From a virus, in IMG/VR virus record IMGVR_UViG_3300020190_000010, positions 1 through 64,000 of that record: a stretch of DNA of 64,000 nucleotides; one strand, given 5' to 3'. The translations under genes and the position numbers were made by a program. Under the pieces are notes generated by a model. The model did not search any database and was not told the DNA's origin. It saw only the letters and a program-made list of their open reading frames with translations. Positions 22,268-32,105 of this stretch are shown here, one piece after another. Position 1 is the stretch's first letter; the number at the start of each line of letters is the position of its first letter.

Positions 22268-22998
22268 AACAAAAACGAACTCCCAAAAAACCTAATATTT
22301 ACTTTACACAAGAAACGGAAGATGCGATAGTATTGTATAATTCGATGGAAGATGACATTCAAAGAAATATCATTTATACTAAAAAAATACATCCTGCATT
22401 TTACAAATTAGCAGAAATAATGATACATCGTTTTAAGTTTTACAATTTTGATGTAGGACACGAAGATGTTAAACATGAAGTCATATCTTTTCTTCACGAA
22501 AAAATTGGAAAATATAAAGCAGAAAACGGTAAAGCATTTTCTTACTTTTCAATTGTTGCTAAGAATTATCTAATTGCAGAAAATAATAAAAACTATTATC
22601 ATTTTAAGCGTAGTCAAGATATTGGTGCAATTGATTTGGAAAGAAATGTTGTAAATGAAAAAATAAGAAAAGATTTAATTGAAGAAAAATCAGACTTTAT
22701 TGATCAGTTCATAATTGTTTTTGAAAAATACTTACCATTATTTTTTTCAAAAAAGAGAGACATTCAAGTTGCTGACACAATAATCTATCTTTTTAGAACA
22801 AGAGATAACATTGAAAACTATAATAAAAAGGCAATTTATATTTTGATACGAGAAAGAACTGGAATAACATCACAATACATAACAAATGTAATAACAAAAG
22901 TAAAACTAATATATGCAAAATTATATGGTGAATACAAAAATGGTGTTAATATAGATAATTTATCATGGTATCAAATACAAGACATTATTTCAAACTAA
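22264..22998 (+). CDS. Late-transcription sigma factor (gp55-like)
   Basis: A 244-residue protein. NIYFTQETEDAIVLYN, the HPAFYKLAEIMIHRFKFYNF region and GKAFSYFSIVAKNYLIAENN (sigma-2-type region) match the phage late sigma family related to T4 gp55. Such proteins redirect host RNA polymerase to late promoters. The recurring TATATTTAT before late genes here is the obvious candidate target. The C-terminal region 4-like part is diverged. Confidence 0.8.
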   Translation: MKQKRTPKKPNIYFTQETEDAIVLYNSMEDDIQRNIIYTKKIHPAFYKLAEIMIHRFKFYNFDVGHEDVKHEVISFLHEKIGKYKAENGKAFSYFSIVAKNYLIAENNKNYYHFKRSQDIGAIDLERNVVNEKIRKDLIEEKSDFIDQFIIVFEKYLPLFFSKKRDIQVADTIIYLFRTRDNIENYNKKAIYILIRERTGITSQYITNVITKVKLIYAKLYGEYKNGVNIDNLSWYQIQDIISN

Positions 22999-23000
22999 AC

Positions 23001-23009
23001 TATATTTAT
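23001..23009 (+). promoter_or_regulatory. Candidate late promoter TATATTTAT
   Basis: TATATTTAT only 5 nt before the annotated ATG at 23014, so the message would be leaderless, or the true start of that gene is further in. Confidence 0.45.
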
Positions 23010-23013
23010 TTAT

Positions 23014-23403
23014 ATGAACTTTAATCAAGAACTTTTTGGTAATAAAAAATTTTCTGACTTGTTAAAAGACATCTATGACAATCAGAAAAAGAAAGATCGG
23101 CAAATAAATTTACTTATTGCTGATCTAAAACCTATGTTAAATAACATAAGTGATGCTGCTATTTTAGTTCCAGCTATCAAAGATTTCATTGAAGTTTCAG
23201 TTAAGAATGATGAACATTTAGTTAAATTAGCTGCTGTTATACAACGTGCTGTTAGTAATAAGGGTGAAGAAACATCTTCGTTCTTGACTGATGAAGAAAA
23301 AGAAGCTCTATTAAAGGGCATTCAAGAAATTCAAGAAGAACAAGAGGAAGAAGAAATTGGCACTAGATCCACAAAAGACCCAAATCAACGGCCAGACCTA
23401 TGA
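23014..23403 (+). CDS. Hypothetical helical protein upstream of the spike gene
   Basis: A 129-residue, mostly helical protein. Its C-terminus is glutamate-rich ([15 protein letters not shown]) and encodes, in another frame, the ribosome binding site and TTG start of the next gene; they overlap by 47 nt. No ribosome binding site is seen before its ATG. Probably a tail-assembly partner of the spike protein by position; not recognised. Confidence 0.6.
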   Translation: MNFNQELFGNKKFSDLLKDIYDNQKKKDRQINLLIADLKPMLNNISDAAILVPAIKDFIEVSVKNDEHLVKLAAVIQRAVSNKGEETSSFLTDEEKEALLKGIQEIQEEQEEEEIGTRSTKDPNQRPDL

Positions 23404-25705
23404 GAATATACCTGCAGAGGTAGTTGCTGTTGATTTTGATGGAAAGAGTAAAGAGAAATTGTATACAATTCAATGTAAATTGATTGGTGCATTTGGCTCT
23501 CAAGCAAATAATAATGTAGTTGCCGCTCGTGCACTTGATGCTAACATAAAAAATATACCCATAAAGGGCGAAGTTGTTATGTTATTAAAAGCACCAACTG
23601 CATATAATAGTGCATTAAGAACTGGTCAAGAATACTATTATACAAATCCTGTTTCTGTGCAGAGTTCAATACACCACAATGGTTTGCCAGGAATAACTGA
23701 CATGGGTAAATCTGCACTAAATACCAGTCCTAGTGCTAGAGAAAATGCACAAGATGGTGTTACTGCACAAGTAACATCAAGACTAAATGTAAATAAGACA
23801 ATAGATCCAGGATTTCCAGAAAGAAATGATGTTTACCCAATACAACCATTTCCTGGAGATATTATCATAGAAGGTAGATGGGGACAATCAATACGATTTG
23901 GTTCTACCGTTGATGAAAGACGAGAATATCCACAAAAACCATTATGGAAAAAAGGATTGGGTGATACAGGAAACCCAATACTAATAATATCAAATGGAAC
24001 CAATCCAGATTCAAAACCTTTCAATGAATTTATACTTGAAGATCCAGATAAAGATGATTCTGCAATTTGGATGACATCTGGTCAAGCATTAAACTTTACA
24101 CCTGCATCCGAATACAAGGATGCTGCAACAAATAGAAGTGTTGATCTTCATAGTGCAAATGCCTTTTCAGGAAATCAAATTCTCATGGCTTCTGATAGAA
24201 TTATACTAAATGCACGAAAACAAGAAATTATGGCATTTAGTTCGGAAGGTATAGGATTATCTTCAAACAAAGGTGTTACTATTGATGGTGGACAGGTAGT
24301 AGAGTTAGAATCACAGAGAATAAATTTGGGTATAAATGCAGTTTCTCCTGTTTTAATGGGGGATAGAACACTTCAATGGCTTGGTGATTTATGTGACGCA
24401 TTGGCAAATTTATGCACAAATATATCAAATCAAACACATCCAACGGGAACAGGACCATCTGGTCCACCAATAAATGCTGCCGCATTTAATTTAGTAAAAT
24501 CAAAAATAAAATCGTTAAGATCATCATTAAAAAATTTACCAAGTGATTTAGTTTTTGTATGTGAATCTGGTGGTGGACCAAGTGCAGCGGAACAAGAAAA
24601 AGCGGAAGAAAGGGCAGATAGTGATAAAGGGTATGTTGAACCAACACCAACAAGTGAACATGGTGGTGATAGAGCAGATTCATTAGCTGCTGAACCAGAA
24701 GATCCTCAACCAACTAATGTTGTGACTATACTGACTGATATTAAAAAAGTTGAAGAAGAAAAACAAAAAATACTAAAAGAAATATCAGAAAAATCCGGCG
24801 TTTCAACAGATCCTGCACCTGTAAATATTGATCCAAATAGTCAAGATACATCTGGTACATCGGGAACTTCTGGTACATCGGGAACTTCTGGAACAACAGG
24901 AACTTCTGGAACAACAGGAACTTCTGGAACAACAGGAACTTCTGGAACAAACGGCACACAGGGTGTAAATGAAAATGTAATTCCAGGAACAGTTTCATCA
25001 ACAAATCCAAATGGTATAACATTTGAGCAAATGGGTGTAGATAAGACTAAAATGAAATTTGTTAATGGTAAGTGGGATTATGATGGTAGTATATCATTTG
25101 TTGGTAAAAATATATTAAATAAAGTTCAATCCACAACTGGACCAGATTTATATGAAATCCCAATACCTTTTGGGAAGGTAAAAGGATCATTTATAGTAAG
25201 TAATTGTAAATTAAAATCACTTGTAAATGCACCACAAGAGGCAGAAAAATTCTTCTGTGATGATAACCGTGACTTAAAATCACTTGTTGGTGGTCCTAAA
25301 AGAGTAGAATTTTTTGGATGTAAGAAAACTGGTATAACAAATCTTGTGGGTGGTCCTGAATATGTTAAATTAGGTATGGATGTTAGATATAATAATTTGA
25401 ATAGTTTAACTGGAGCACCTACAAAATTTGGAGATAAAGCTCAATTTGAATGTAGTGGTAATGTAAACCTAAAATCTTTGGTTGGACTACCAAGTGATTA
25501 TACTGGATGGGCTTTCCAAAGAGTTGTAGCAAGAGATTGTGATTTGAAAAATGATACTATATTTGCAGGAATGACCCAATTAAAAATTACAGGTGGAACA
25601 ATATCTGTTGGATCACAAAATAATTATTTTGACGATGATGGTGTTTTATTAGACAAAGAAATGATAAAAGAATTTACGGGTGCAACAAATATTTTTGTTG
25701 AATAA
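23357..25705 (+). CDS. Baseplate hub/spike protein with collagen-like linker and LRR tail
   Basis: A 782-residue protein with TTG start (GAGGAAGAAG before it). Residues 1-330 are typical of phage hub/spike proteins: an OB-like N-terminus, then [27 protein letters not shown] and beta-helix-like strands ([15 protein letters not shown]). After a low-complexity region comes a GTSG/GTTG collagen-like linker (24850-24964), then a leucine-rich-repeat-like end with LKSLV-AP units. It would form the membrane-puncturing spike; the LRR end is probably surface-displayed and ligand-binding. Confidence 0.75.
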   Translation: MALDPQKTQINGQTYENIPAEVVAVDFDGKSKEKLYTIQCKLIGAFGSQANNNVVAARALDANIKNIPIKGEVVMLLKAPTAYNSALRTGQEYYYTNPVSVQSSIHHNGLPGITDMGKSALNTSPSARENAQDGVTAQVTSRLNVNKTIDPGFPERNDVYPIQPFPGDIIIEGRWGQSIRFGSTVDERREYPQKPLWKKGLGDTGNPILIISNGTNPDSKPFNEFILEDPDKDDSAIWMTSGQALNFTPASEYKDAATNRSVDLHSANAFSGNQILMASDRIILNARKQEIMAFSSEGIGLSSNKGVTIDGGQVVELESQRINLGINAVSPVLMGDRTLQWLGDLCDALANLCTNISNQTHPTGTGPSGPPINAAAFNLVKSKIKSLRSSLKNLPSDLVFVCESGGGPSAAEQEKAEERADSDKGYVEPTPTSEHGGDRADSLAAEPEDPQPTNVVTILTDIKKVEEEKQKILKEISEKSGVSTDPAPVNIDPNSQDTSGTSGTSGTSGTSGTTGTSGTTGTSGTTGTSGTNGTQGVNENVIPGTVSSTNPNGITFEQMGVDKTKMKFVNGKWDYDGSISFVGKNILNKVQSTTGPDLYEIPIPFGKVKGSFIVSNCKLKSLVNAPQEAEKFFCDDNRDLKSLVGGPKRVEFFGCKKTGITNLVGGPEYVKLGMDVRYNNLNSLTGAPTKFGDKAQFECSGNVNLKSLVGLPSDYTGWAFQRVVARDCDLKNDTIFAGMTQLKITGGTISVGSQNNYFDDDGVLLDKEMIKEFTGATNIFVE
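24850..24964 (+). repeat. Collagen-like GTSG/GTTG repeat
   Basis: Tandem GGAACTTCTGGAACAACA-type units coding for Gly-Thr-Ser/Thr. The end of the block (ACAAACGGCACACAGGGTG) recurs at 29393-29411 in another tail gene. Confidence 0.85.
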
Positions 25706-25719
25706 AATGGAGAAGTTTA

Positions 25720-27498
25720 ATGCCAAACCCTAATATAAATAAATTATTTGAAAATGTTTCACAAGAAAATTTATCGTATGAGTATTCCAAATCAAAAGCG
25801 ATAGGTGATAGAACTTCAAATATAATTGGTAGTGTAAAAAACAATATACTAAAAGATATTCCTAGTATAGATGACATATCAAATTTATCCGCAAATAAAT
25901 TAGGATCTTTTGCTAAAAGTATTGGATCAAATACAAACATATTAAGAAAATTATCAAGAATAACTGATAGTATAAATTTATCTGATATTGCAAGTGGTGA
26001 TATAAATAAAATAAAACAAAGATTATTAGAACAACTTGAATTGACAAATTTAGTAGAAGATGCATTGAATCCAGATGTATTAGAAATGTTGGCGCAATCT
26101 GTTGGTATTTCTGTTCCAACTCTTGATAAAATGTTAAATTCTTCAATAAAAATAAAAACATTTTCAGATATAAAAAATATGGAAATATACAATATATTGG
26201 ATTCTGTTTTTAAGAAAAAATTGATAGATGATAATGGTCTTCGAGATGAAAAATTACTTGAATCGGTTGTTAAAATTTCTACATTATTATATTCAAAAAA
26301 TGAAGATGATAGAAAAGAAGCAGAAAAATTGGCATTATCACTTGAAATAGATTTTATTGATTTAATGACACCTAGAGATACAGAACCTGATATAGAAAAT
26401 TATCCAAATAGTTTACCAATAGAACAAAGTATCTGGATAACTAATTTTTCAAAAATAGATTATAGGGTACAAAAAGTAGCTGCAATTGCAATGGGTTTTG
26501 GAATTGAAGAAAGTGGTGTACTTGAATTGCGAGATATGATAGAAAAAATAAATAAATATGTGCAATTATCTGCTGAGTCAAACTCGTTAAGAACATCATT
26601 AACTGACCATATCAATGATATAGAATTACAAAGTGTTAATAATAAAGATGCTTTTAAGAACTATAAAGAAGAACATGGATTAAATGATGAAGAATTTGAT
26701 GAATCTATACAAACAGCATTTTCTCCAGAATTTACAAATTTTGGAGAAGATGCATTATGCAGTGAAGCAGTAGATCCCGATGAAAGAGATAATCCAGATA
26801 CACCAGAAAATGAAGAAGAAACTGGTGGTGATGCAAGAACATCAAACGATCCAATATGGGAGTTGGGACTATCACCACAACTTGTAATAAGAGAAGAAAT
26901 AACAAATGAAATTATTGGCTATAATGGAACTATTGATTTAAGGAATAAGAAACAATATACTACTGGAGAAATAGTTACCAGCATACCATTCAAATTTAAG
27001 ACTGTAAATGGTAATTTTATTTGTAGAGATATTGGGTTGAAAGATTTAACAAATGCGCCAGATTTGGTAACTGGAAATTTTGATTGTTCAAATAATAATT
27101 TACAATCTTTACAAGGTGCACCTAAACAAGTAAATGGTGAATTTAATGCTGCAAATAATAAAATAACATCATTAGAAGGTTTACCTAGATCGTGTAGTGG
27201 TATAACATTAAGACAAAATGACATAAGTTCATTGGACATATCATATCCAGTATCTATTCTTAATGGAGGAAATTTTAATGTTAGTAATAACGATATTAAA
27301 TCACTACTTAGCGGTGATATAACAGTAGACGGAGAATTTAACATTTCTTCAAATCAATTGTCAAATGATAATTTGAATTTACAAAGATGTTTAATAAGAG
27401 TAAAAACTAAATTTATTGCAAAAAATCAAAGAGACGGTGTATTAAATTCAAGGTTATTACAAGATAAATTTGGTAGTGACATAACATATGAAGTTTAA
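25720..27498 (+). CDS. Tail/baseplate protein with C-terminal LRR domain
   Basis: A 592-residue protein. The first 350 residues are helical and acidic without a known fold. Residues 420-570 are a leucine-rich-repeat domain of the phage type (GNFICRDIGLKDLTNAPDLV, GNFDCSNNNLQSLQGAPKQV, GEFNAANNKITSLEGLP), related to the end of the preceding protein. ATGGAGAAGTTTA precedes the ATG. It is in the tail operon, so it is probably a virion protein; the LRR may recognise a host surface molecule. Confidence 0.65.
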   Translation: MPNPNINKLFENVSQENLSYEYSKSKAIGDRTSNIIGSVKNNILKDIPSIDDISNLSANKLGSFAKSIGSNTNILRKLSRITDSINLSDIASGDINKIKQRLLEQLELTNLVEDALNPDVLEMLAQSVGISVPTLDKMLNSSIKIKTFSDIKNMEIYNILDSVFKKKLIDDNGLRDEKLLESVVKISTLLYSKNEDDRKEAEKLALSLEIDFIDLMTPRDTEPDIENYPNSLPIEQSIWITNFSKIDYRVQKVAAIAMGFGIEESGVLELRDMIEKINKYVQLSAESNSLRTSLTDHINDIELQSVNNKDAFKNYKEEHGLNDEEFDESIQTAFSPEFTNFGEDALCSEAVDPDERDNPDTPENEEETGGDARTSNDPIWELGLSPQLVIREEITNEIIGYNGTIDLRNKKQYTTGEIVTSIPFKFKTVNGNFICRDIGLKDLTNAPDLVTGNFDCSNNNLQSLQGAPKQVNGEFNAANNKITSLEGLPRSCSGITLRQNDISSLDISYPVSILNGGNFNVSNNDIKSLLSGDITVDGEFNISSNQLSNDNLNLQRCLIRVKTKFIAKNQRDGVLNSRLLQDKFGSDITYEV

Positions 27499-27510
27499 TT
27501 GGAGATTATT

Positions 27511-28542
27511 ATGGCATTAACTGATGCTGATAGAGAAGAAATAGAAGCTGAACCAGACATAAATAATTTTGTTGGTGCTTATAGGGCACAACTTTTAGAA
27601 AATGTTGTAATATCCGATGAAGAAGCAGAAGTTGCTTTAACTGATGTTAGAGAAGAAGATTGGTCTGATGATTTAATGAATCGTGAAGCATATAAAACAT
27701 TAACAGCTGAAACAGCAGATACATATAGAGCTGGTTCAAGTAGTGTATCAAAATCACCATGTTTAAGCTCCGATAATACAGGTGGAACTGCAACTTCAGG
27801 TGGTGGAGCCGGTGGAGCAGGAGGCGCTGGTGGAGCCGGTGGAGCAGGAGGCGCTGGTGGAGCCGGTGGAGCAGGAGGCGCTGGTGGAACTGGTAGTCCA
27901 CCAGTAGAAGTTCCAATACCAGTTAAAGCTGGAAAAGTGGATTTGGGTAAATTAAAAGGTCATGTTCCACCCAATGCCTTTTCTGGTCTTATTCTTTGTG
28001 TTGAAAAATATAATGTTAATACTAATGTTAGAATGGCACATTTTTTAGGTCAATGTAAAACTGAATGTAGTTTGATAATACCAAGATCGGAAAATACTAA
28101 TTACACAAAACCTGCGTCGTTGATTAAGTTATTTGGTAGTACGAGAGGAAATAGAGCTGCACAATTTATAGGAAATCCTGAAAAAATTGCAAATATAATA
28201 TATGCTAATAAACTAGGAAATGGTTCAGAAGAAACAGGTGACGGTTTCAGATTTAGAGGCAAAGGGTGGATTCAATTAACAGGCAAATCCAATTACAAAT
28301 CGTTTGCTAATTCAATGAACAGACAAGACATATTGACAAATTCAGATTTGGTTGCAGGTGAATTGTCTCCTGCATCAGCTGGACATTATTGTTCAAGTCG
28401 AGGTACATTAAAAAAAGCTGATGCTGGTTTTTCTTCTGCAAATTGTAAAGCAGTTTCATTAACTGTAAATTCAGTTCCTGTTCACCAAGATAAAAGAGAA
28501 AAATTTACATTAGAGTTTGCAAAAATTTTAGGTGCAATATAA
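27511..28542 (+). CDS. Tail-associated GH19 lysozyme with poly-Gly/Ala linker
   Basis: A 343-residue protein starting MALTDADREEIEAEPD (TTGGAGATTATT precedes; an ATG 12 nt upstream is in frame but less well placed). After an acidic N-terminus comes a Gly-Gly-Ala linker, then a GH19-type catalytic domain: MAHFLGQCKTECSL with the catalytic glutamate, KIANIIYANKLGNGSEETGD and RFRGKGWIQLTGKSNYK. GH19 enzymes cut chitin or peptidoglycan glycan chains; in tails they open the cell wall on entry. The linker DNA is shared in inverted form with the gene at 35679. Confidence 0.82.
   Translation: MALTDADREEIEAEPDINNFVGAYRAQLLENVVISDEEAEVALTDVREEDWSDDLMNREAYKTLTAETADTYRAGSSSVSKSPCLSSDNTGGTATSGGGAGGAGGAGGAGGAGGAGGAGGAGGAGGTGSPPVEVPIPVKAGKVDLGKLKGHVPPNAFSGLILCVEKYNVNTNVRMAHFLGQCKTECSLIIPRSENTNYTKPASLIKLFGSTRGNRAAQFIGNPEKIANIIYANKLGNGSEETGDGFRFRGKGWIQLTGKSNYKSFANSMNRQDILTNSDLVAGELSPASAGHYCSSRGTLKKADAGFSSANCKAVSLTVNSVPVHQDKREKFTLEFAKILGAI
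27818..27870 (+). repeat. Gly/Ala linker repeat, inverted copy of the Pro linker at 35717
   Basis: Two identical 26-nt units (27818-27843 and 27845-27870) and a partial third. Each is the exact reverse complement of 35717-35742. Confidence 0.9.
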
Positions 28543-28552
28543 CACAAAAATC

Positions 28553-28559
28553 TATTTAT
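28553..28559 (+). promoter_or_regulatory. Candidate late promoter CTATTTATAT
   Basis: TATTTAT core, 23 nt before the TTG start at 28583. Confidence 0.45.
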
Positions 28560-28582
28560 ATTAAATAGTAAAGGAGAAATAA

Positions 28583-31500
28583 TTGGCAGCGCCCAAAGAA
28601 CCAAGAATAGATAAAAATTTTGAATACGGTTCGTTCAAATCATCTATAAAAGATTTGAATGCTCCACTTATTTTTTTAGTAGGTGGTGTGGGTGTTCCAA
28701 CAAATCCAAAAACACCTGTTGTTTTTCCAGGAGAATATATGTGGGGAACAAATAATAGTAGTGCAGGTGGGTATAGTAAAGGTTTTAGTAGATGTGCAGA
28801 TTTTAATGTTTACAATTTAACAAAAGTTGCAATTGTAAGTGGTAAATCACAAAAAAAAGTTGATGGTAATGGTATAAAAAGAGGAACTGCGGAATGTAAA
28901 AAAATTCTATCGGATAATGGCATATCTCCAACCAAACACATTATTGTTGCATTTTCAAAAGGTTGTGAGGCATATCAAATAGCAATTGACGAATTTGGCG
29001 GTGGTTATGAAAAATGGGATTTAATTTTAATAGGTGGTGTTTATTCTAGACAAGGTGATCCAGGAAGAGATACAATTTTACAATCAGTTGATAGAATTGC
29101 TAGCCATCTTGTAAAATATCCAGATAAAGTATATTATTTTTCTTCCGGTGAAGATGGAACTGGAGTTCCTGCAACTAAAAAATTAAAAGATGCTGCAAAA
29201 AGTGGTCATTTTATAGACAAACCATTTGGTGCAACTTCACATTCTGGTCTTCCAAATGCTATGGCAAGTTATATTTTGAATAATGTTCCGGTAAATAATA
29301 CCGCACAATCATCAAACCCACCTACTAATCCTGGTGAAACAACAGGAACTTCTGGAACAACAGGAACATCTGGAACAACAGGAACATCTGGAACAAACGG
29401 CACACAGGGTGTAAATGATGGCGGTGGCGGAGGACAAGACGGTGGAACACCAGATGACACATCAGGTCAACCAGTAACATCTGGAAATGATTGTGGTGAT
29501 TTAACAAAATTAGATGCAAAGGCGAAGGCAAATGAAAGTCCACAAGGTGCTGATGGTGTTGATAAAGATCCACTACCACCTTCAAAAAATGATGCTCCTG
29601 TTAGTGCAGATGGTAAGTATAACCATAGGTTTTATTTAGTTCCATTAAAAGATAATCAACCAATGTCACTTGCAGATATGGTTAAAAAAGAAAATAAATA
29701 TCACAAAAGATATTGGGGATGGCGACCAGATGAAGGTCCAGGATTTGGATATAAAGAAAATGAAAATGTTGTTACATCACCAACAGGAACAAGTTTAATT
29801 GCTGGATTGATACCATACTGGCCACCTCCAGAAATGACTGGATCAGCATCACCAACCGATGGATCTCGTGAAAAAAATCCAACAATACTTGGAAAATGGA
29901 AAAATTTAATAGAAGGCCAAAAAAGTATTGAATCTTTTTTGGACATACCAATACTTTTGAATGTATACGATGTTGGTGTCTATAATAATAATATAGAATA
30001 TATTTTTGAAGCTGGTAATGAATTACATATGACAATAGTAGATGGATCTATAATTACAAATGGAAAAAGTCAAATAGGAATAGGTAAATCTGCAAATACT
30101 AATGTAATTGAGAAAAAAAATTTAGATTCATCATGGCGAAATTGGCCAAAATGGTCTGGTATTTGGGTTAATCATTGTCTTAAACATTCTGGATATGCAT
30201 TACTATCAACAAGTATAGAGGGAAACATAAATAATTACCACGAAGAAATACTAAAAAAAGAAAAATTGATAAATTATCCTGGAAATAAACAGTGGAAATG
30301 GAAAGACTTGAAATCGGCAGGAACACAAGATAATGTTTTCAAACCAAGTAAAATTTGGTTAGATCCTGCTAACTTAAATTCAGAAGAATTGATTAAAGAT
30401 TCCGGTAATATTGCTATTTTTATTCCAGATTTTCATTTTACAAAAGATGGTGGAATTACACCAAAAGGTGAAAAACTATTAAAACAACTAATAAAATTAA
30501 ATTGGAAAATAGGTGTAATTTCAGCAGTAAAGCATCATACTGTTCAAAATAGTCAGTTATATGCTGAAGTATTGATATTTCTTGATGAATTTGGTAGAAT
30601 GGTAACTATTGGAGGAAACACAACACCAAAAGGTGCAGATTCATCTGCATCATCAGGACATCATATTGCAATAAAAGAAACAAATTTTAAGGAATTTACT
30701 CAAATTGCAAATGATGCATGGGTTCATGGAGCAGTATTTATATCTAATGTAAAATCTGCACCAGATGGACATAGAGAGGGTGGATTGGATTCAAAAATTT
30801 ACGTTAGTTCTATCTATAAGGATTATTATGAGAGAATAGACAAAGAACCTGGAAAATTAACAGGAAGAATGTATAATACTCTTGTTCCATATATTTCAAA
30901 AAAACCAGCTGCACCTGCTCCGGATCCAATACCAAATGGAGAAAGTATTGGTGATAAAATTGCTGCAAGCCATAACCAACCTGCACAAACTGGTGCAGGT
31001 GGAGGGGATGGTAAAACTGTTTTGGGTGATCCAAAAGATGCATTAGCAAGAGGTATTTTAACAGCAATTCCTCCAAAATATAGAAGAAATACTGGTGATA
31101 ATTACTTAGCAACACCTGCTGTAGCTGCAGTGATTAGAATGTTTGAAGCCGGATTTGCTTCAGGACTTTTGCCGACTCCTACTCCAGGTGCAGATGTAAA
31201 AGGAAATCTTGGAGGCAAATTATTGATGATAAGTGATTCATTTAGAACTCAGCAAGGACAAGTTGATGTTTGGAGACCCTATGCTGGTAGTTATGTAACA
31301 CCCGGCGGAAGATTTAATTCAATAAATGGTGACACTTCGTTAGTAGCTCCACCTATGGGCAAACATAATCTGAAAGGTGAAAAAGCTGGTGGACCACACC
31401 AACAAGGGAGAGCGATAGATACAAGAGGCAAAACAGGAAGTGGAGCGGGAACGAAAAACCTAGAAGCAATAGAGAGATACCATCAAGCAAATGCTACTAC

Positions 31501-31633
31501 GGCACAATTATGGATTCGTAAAAATGGTATGCAATTTGGTTGGTATCCATATTGGAATGAAGTTTGGCATTTTTCATATAAAACAGATACTAGAAAACCT
31601 GGAAACTACCCTAAACTTTGGGATGGAAGATAA
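28583..31633 (+). CDS. Multidomain tail hydrolase ending in an M15 peptidase
   Basis: A 1016-residue protein with TTG start (AAAGGAGAAATAA before it). Residues 25-235 look like an alpha/beta hydrolase (HIIVAFSKGCEAY with nucleophile S125; ATSHSGLPNAM near the end). A GTSG/GTTG linker follows (29338-29412). The middle (WSGIWVNHCLKHSGYALLST, later VLIFLDEFGRMVTIGGN and GHHIAIKE) vaguely resembles a CHAP/NlpC-type domain. The end has GGPHQQGRAIDTRG and NEVWHFSYK, the metal-ligand motifs of M15 (LAS) peptidases that cut peptidoglycan peptides. Probably a baseplate lysin. Confidence 0.72.
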   Translation: MAAPKEPRIDKNFEYGSFKSSIKDLNAPLIFLVGGVGVPTNPKTPVVFPGEYMWGTNNSSAGGYSKGFSRCADFNVYNLTKVAIVSGKSQKKVDGNGIKRGTAECKKILSDNGISPTKHIIVAFSKGCEAYQIAIDEFGGGYEKWDLILIGGVYSRQGDPGRDTILQSVDRIASHLVKYPDKVYYFSSGEDGTGVPATKKLKDAAKSGHFIDKPFGATSHSGLPNAMASYILNNVPVNNTAQSSNPPTNPGETTGTSGTTGTSGTTGTSGTNGTQGVNDGGGGGQDGGTPDDTSGQPVTSGNDCGDLTKLDAKAKANESPQGADGVDKDPLPPSKNDAPVSADGKYNHRFYLVPLKDNQPMSLADMVKKENKYHKRYWGWRPDEGPGFGYKENENVVTSPTGTSLIAGLIPYWPPPEMTGSASPTDGSREKNPTILGKWKNLIEGQKSIESFLDIPILLNVYDVGVYNNNIEYIFEAGNELHMTIVDGSIITNGKSQIGIGKSANTNVIEKKNLDSSWRNWPKWSGIWVNHCLKHSGYALLSTSIEGNINNYHEEILKKEKLINYPGNKQWKWKDLKSAGTQDNVFKPSKIWLDPANLNSEELIKDSGNIAIFIPDFHFTKDGGITPKGEKLLKQLIKLNWKIGVISAVKHHTVQNSQLYAEVLIFLDEFGRMVTIGGNTTPKGADSSASSGHHIAIKETNFKEFTQIANDAWVHGAVFISNVKSAPDGHREGGLDSKIYVSSIYKDYYERIDKEPGKLTGRMYNTLVPYISKKPAAPAPDPIPNGESIGDKIAASHNQPAQTGAGGGDGKTVLGDPKDALARGILTAIPPKYRRNTGDNYLATPAVAAVIRMFEAGFASGLLPTPTPGADVKGNLGGKLLMISDSFRTQQGQVDVWRPYAGSYVTPGGRFNSINGDTSLVAPPMGKHNLKGEKAGGPHQQGRAIDTRGKTGSGAGTKNLEAIERYHQANATTAQLWIRKNGMQFGWYPYWNEVWHFSYKTDTRKPGNYPKLWDGR
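29338..29412 (+). repeat. Collagen-like GTSG/GTTG linker
   Basis: Second copy of the GTSG/GTTG cassette with the shared end ACAAACGGCACACAGGGTG. Confidence 0.85.
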
Positions 31634-31639
31634 AATTAT

Positions 31640-31648
31640 TATATTTAT
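31640..31648 (+). promoter_or_regulatory. Candidate late promoter TATATTTAT
   Basis: TATATTTAT in the 49-nt spacer, 34 nt before the gene at 31683. Confidence 0.55.
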
Positions 31649-31682
31649 TTACATAAACAATTAACAATATAAAGGTGATGTG

Positions 31683-32102
31683 ATGGACAGCAATGGTTTT
31701 TTCAAAAAAATTAGAGAAATAATCCGTGAAGAAATTGAAATTGCTTTGGAAAAAAAGGTGACAAAAAAAGAAGCAAGTAAACCTTCGCAAAAACGTGCAA
31801 TTGAACACGGTATGTCTCTTTATACAGAAGCTCAAAAAACAGTAAAAAAACCAATACAATCAAAAATAAATTTTAATTCTATACAAGATTTATTGGAAGA
31901 AACGCGTAGAACACTAAATGAAAGTGCAGATATGGAAGGTGAATTTATGTTTACTGCCGATATGGCTCAAAATTTTGGACAAAATACTGGTGCAGTTCCA
32001 CAAGGTTATACACCAAATCAAATACCAGACGAAGTAATGTCTGCTTTAACCAAAGATTATTCTGCTCTTATGAAAAAGATAGAAGAAAAAAAAGGGAGAT
32101 GA
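31683..32102 (+). CDS. Small helical baseplate-operon protein
   Basis: A 139-residue protein starting MDSNGFFKKIREIIREEIEI. It has an amphipathic, coiled-coil-like N-terminus, a proline- and serine-containing middle and an acidic/basic helical end (MKKIEEKKGR). AAAGGTG precedes the ATG; a GTG 3 nt earlier is also in frame. It lies directly before gp25, so a baseplate assembly role is likely by position only. Confidence 0.6.
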   Translation: MDSNGFFKKIREIIREEIEIALEKKVTKKEASKPSQKRAIEHGMSLYTEAQKTVKKPIQSKINFNSIQDLLEETRRTLNESADMEGEFMFTADMAQNFGQNTGAVPQGYTPNQIPDEVMSALTKDYSALMKKIEEKKGR

Positions 32103-32105
32103 TAA

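Noticed and set aside
23357-28542. Interpreting the spike-like gene as a T4 gp5 with lysozyme domain
   Set aside because: No lysozyme motif is in the 782-residue protein; the lysozyme activity is in the separate GH19 gene at 27511.
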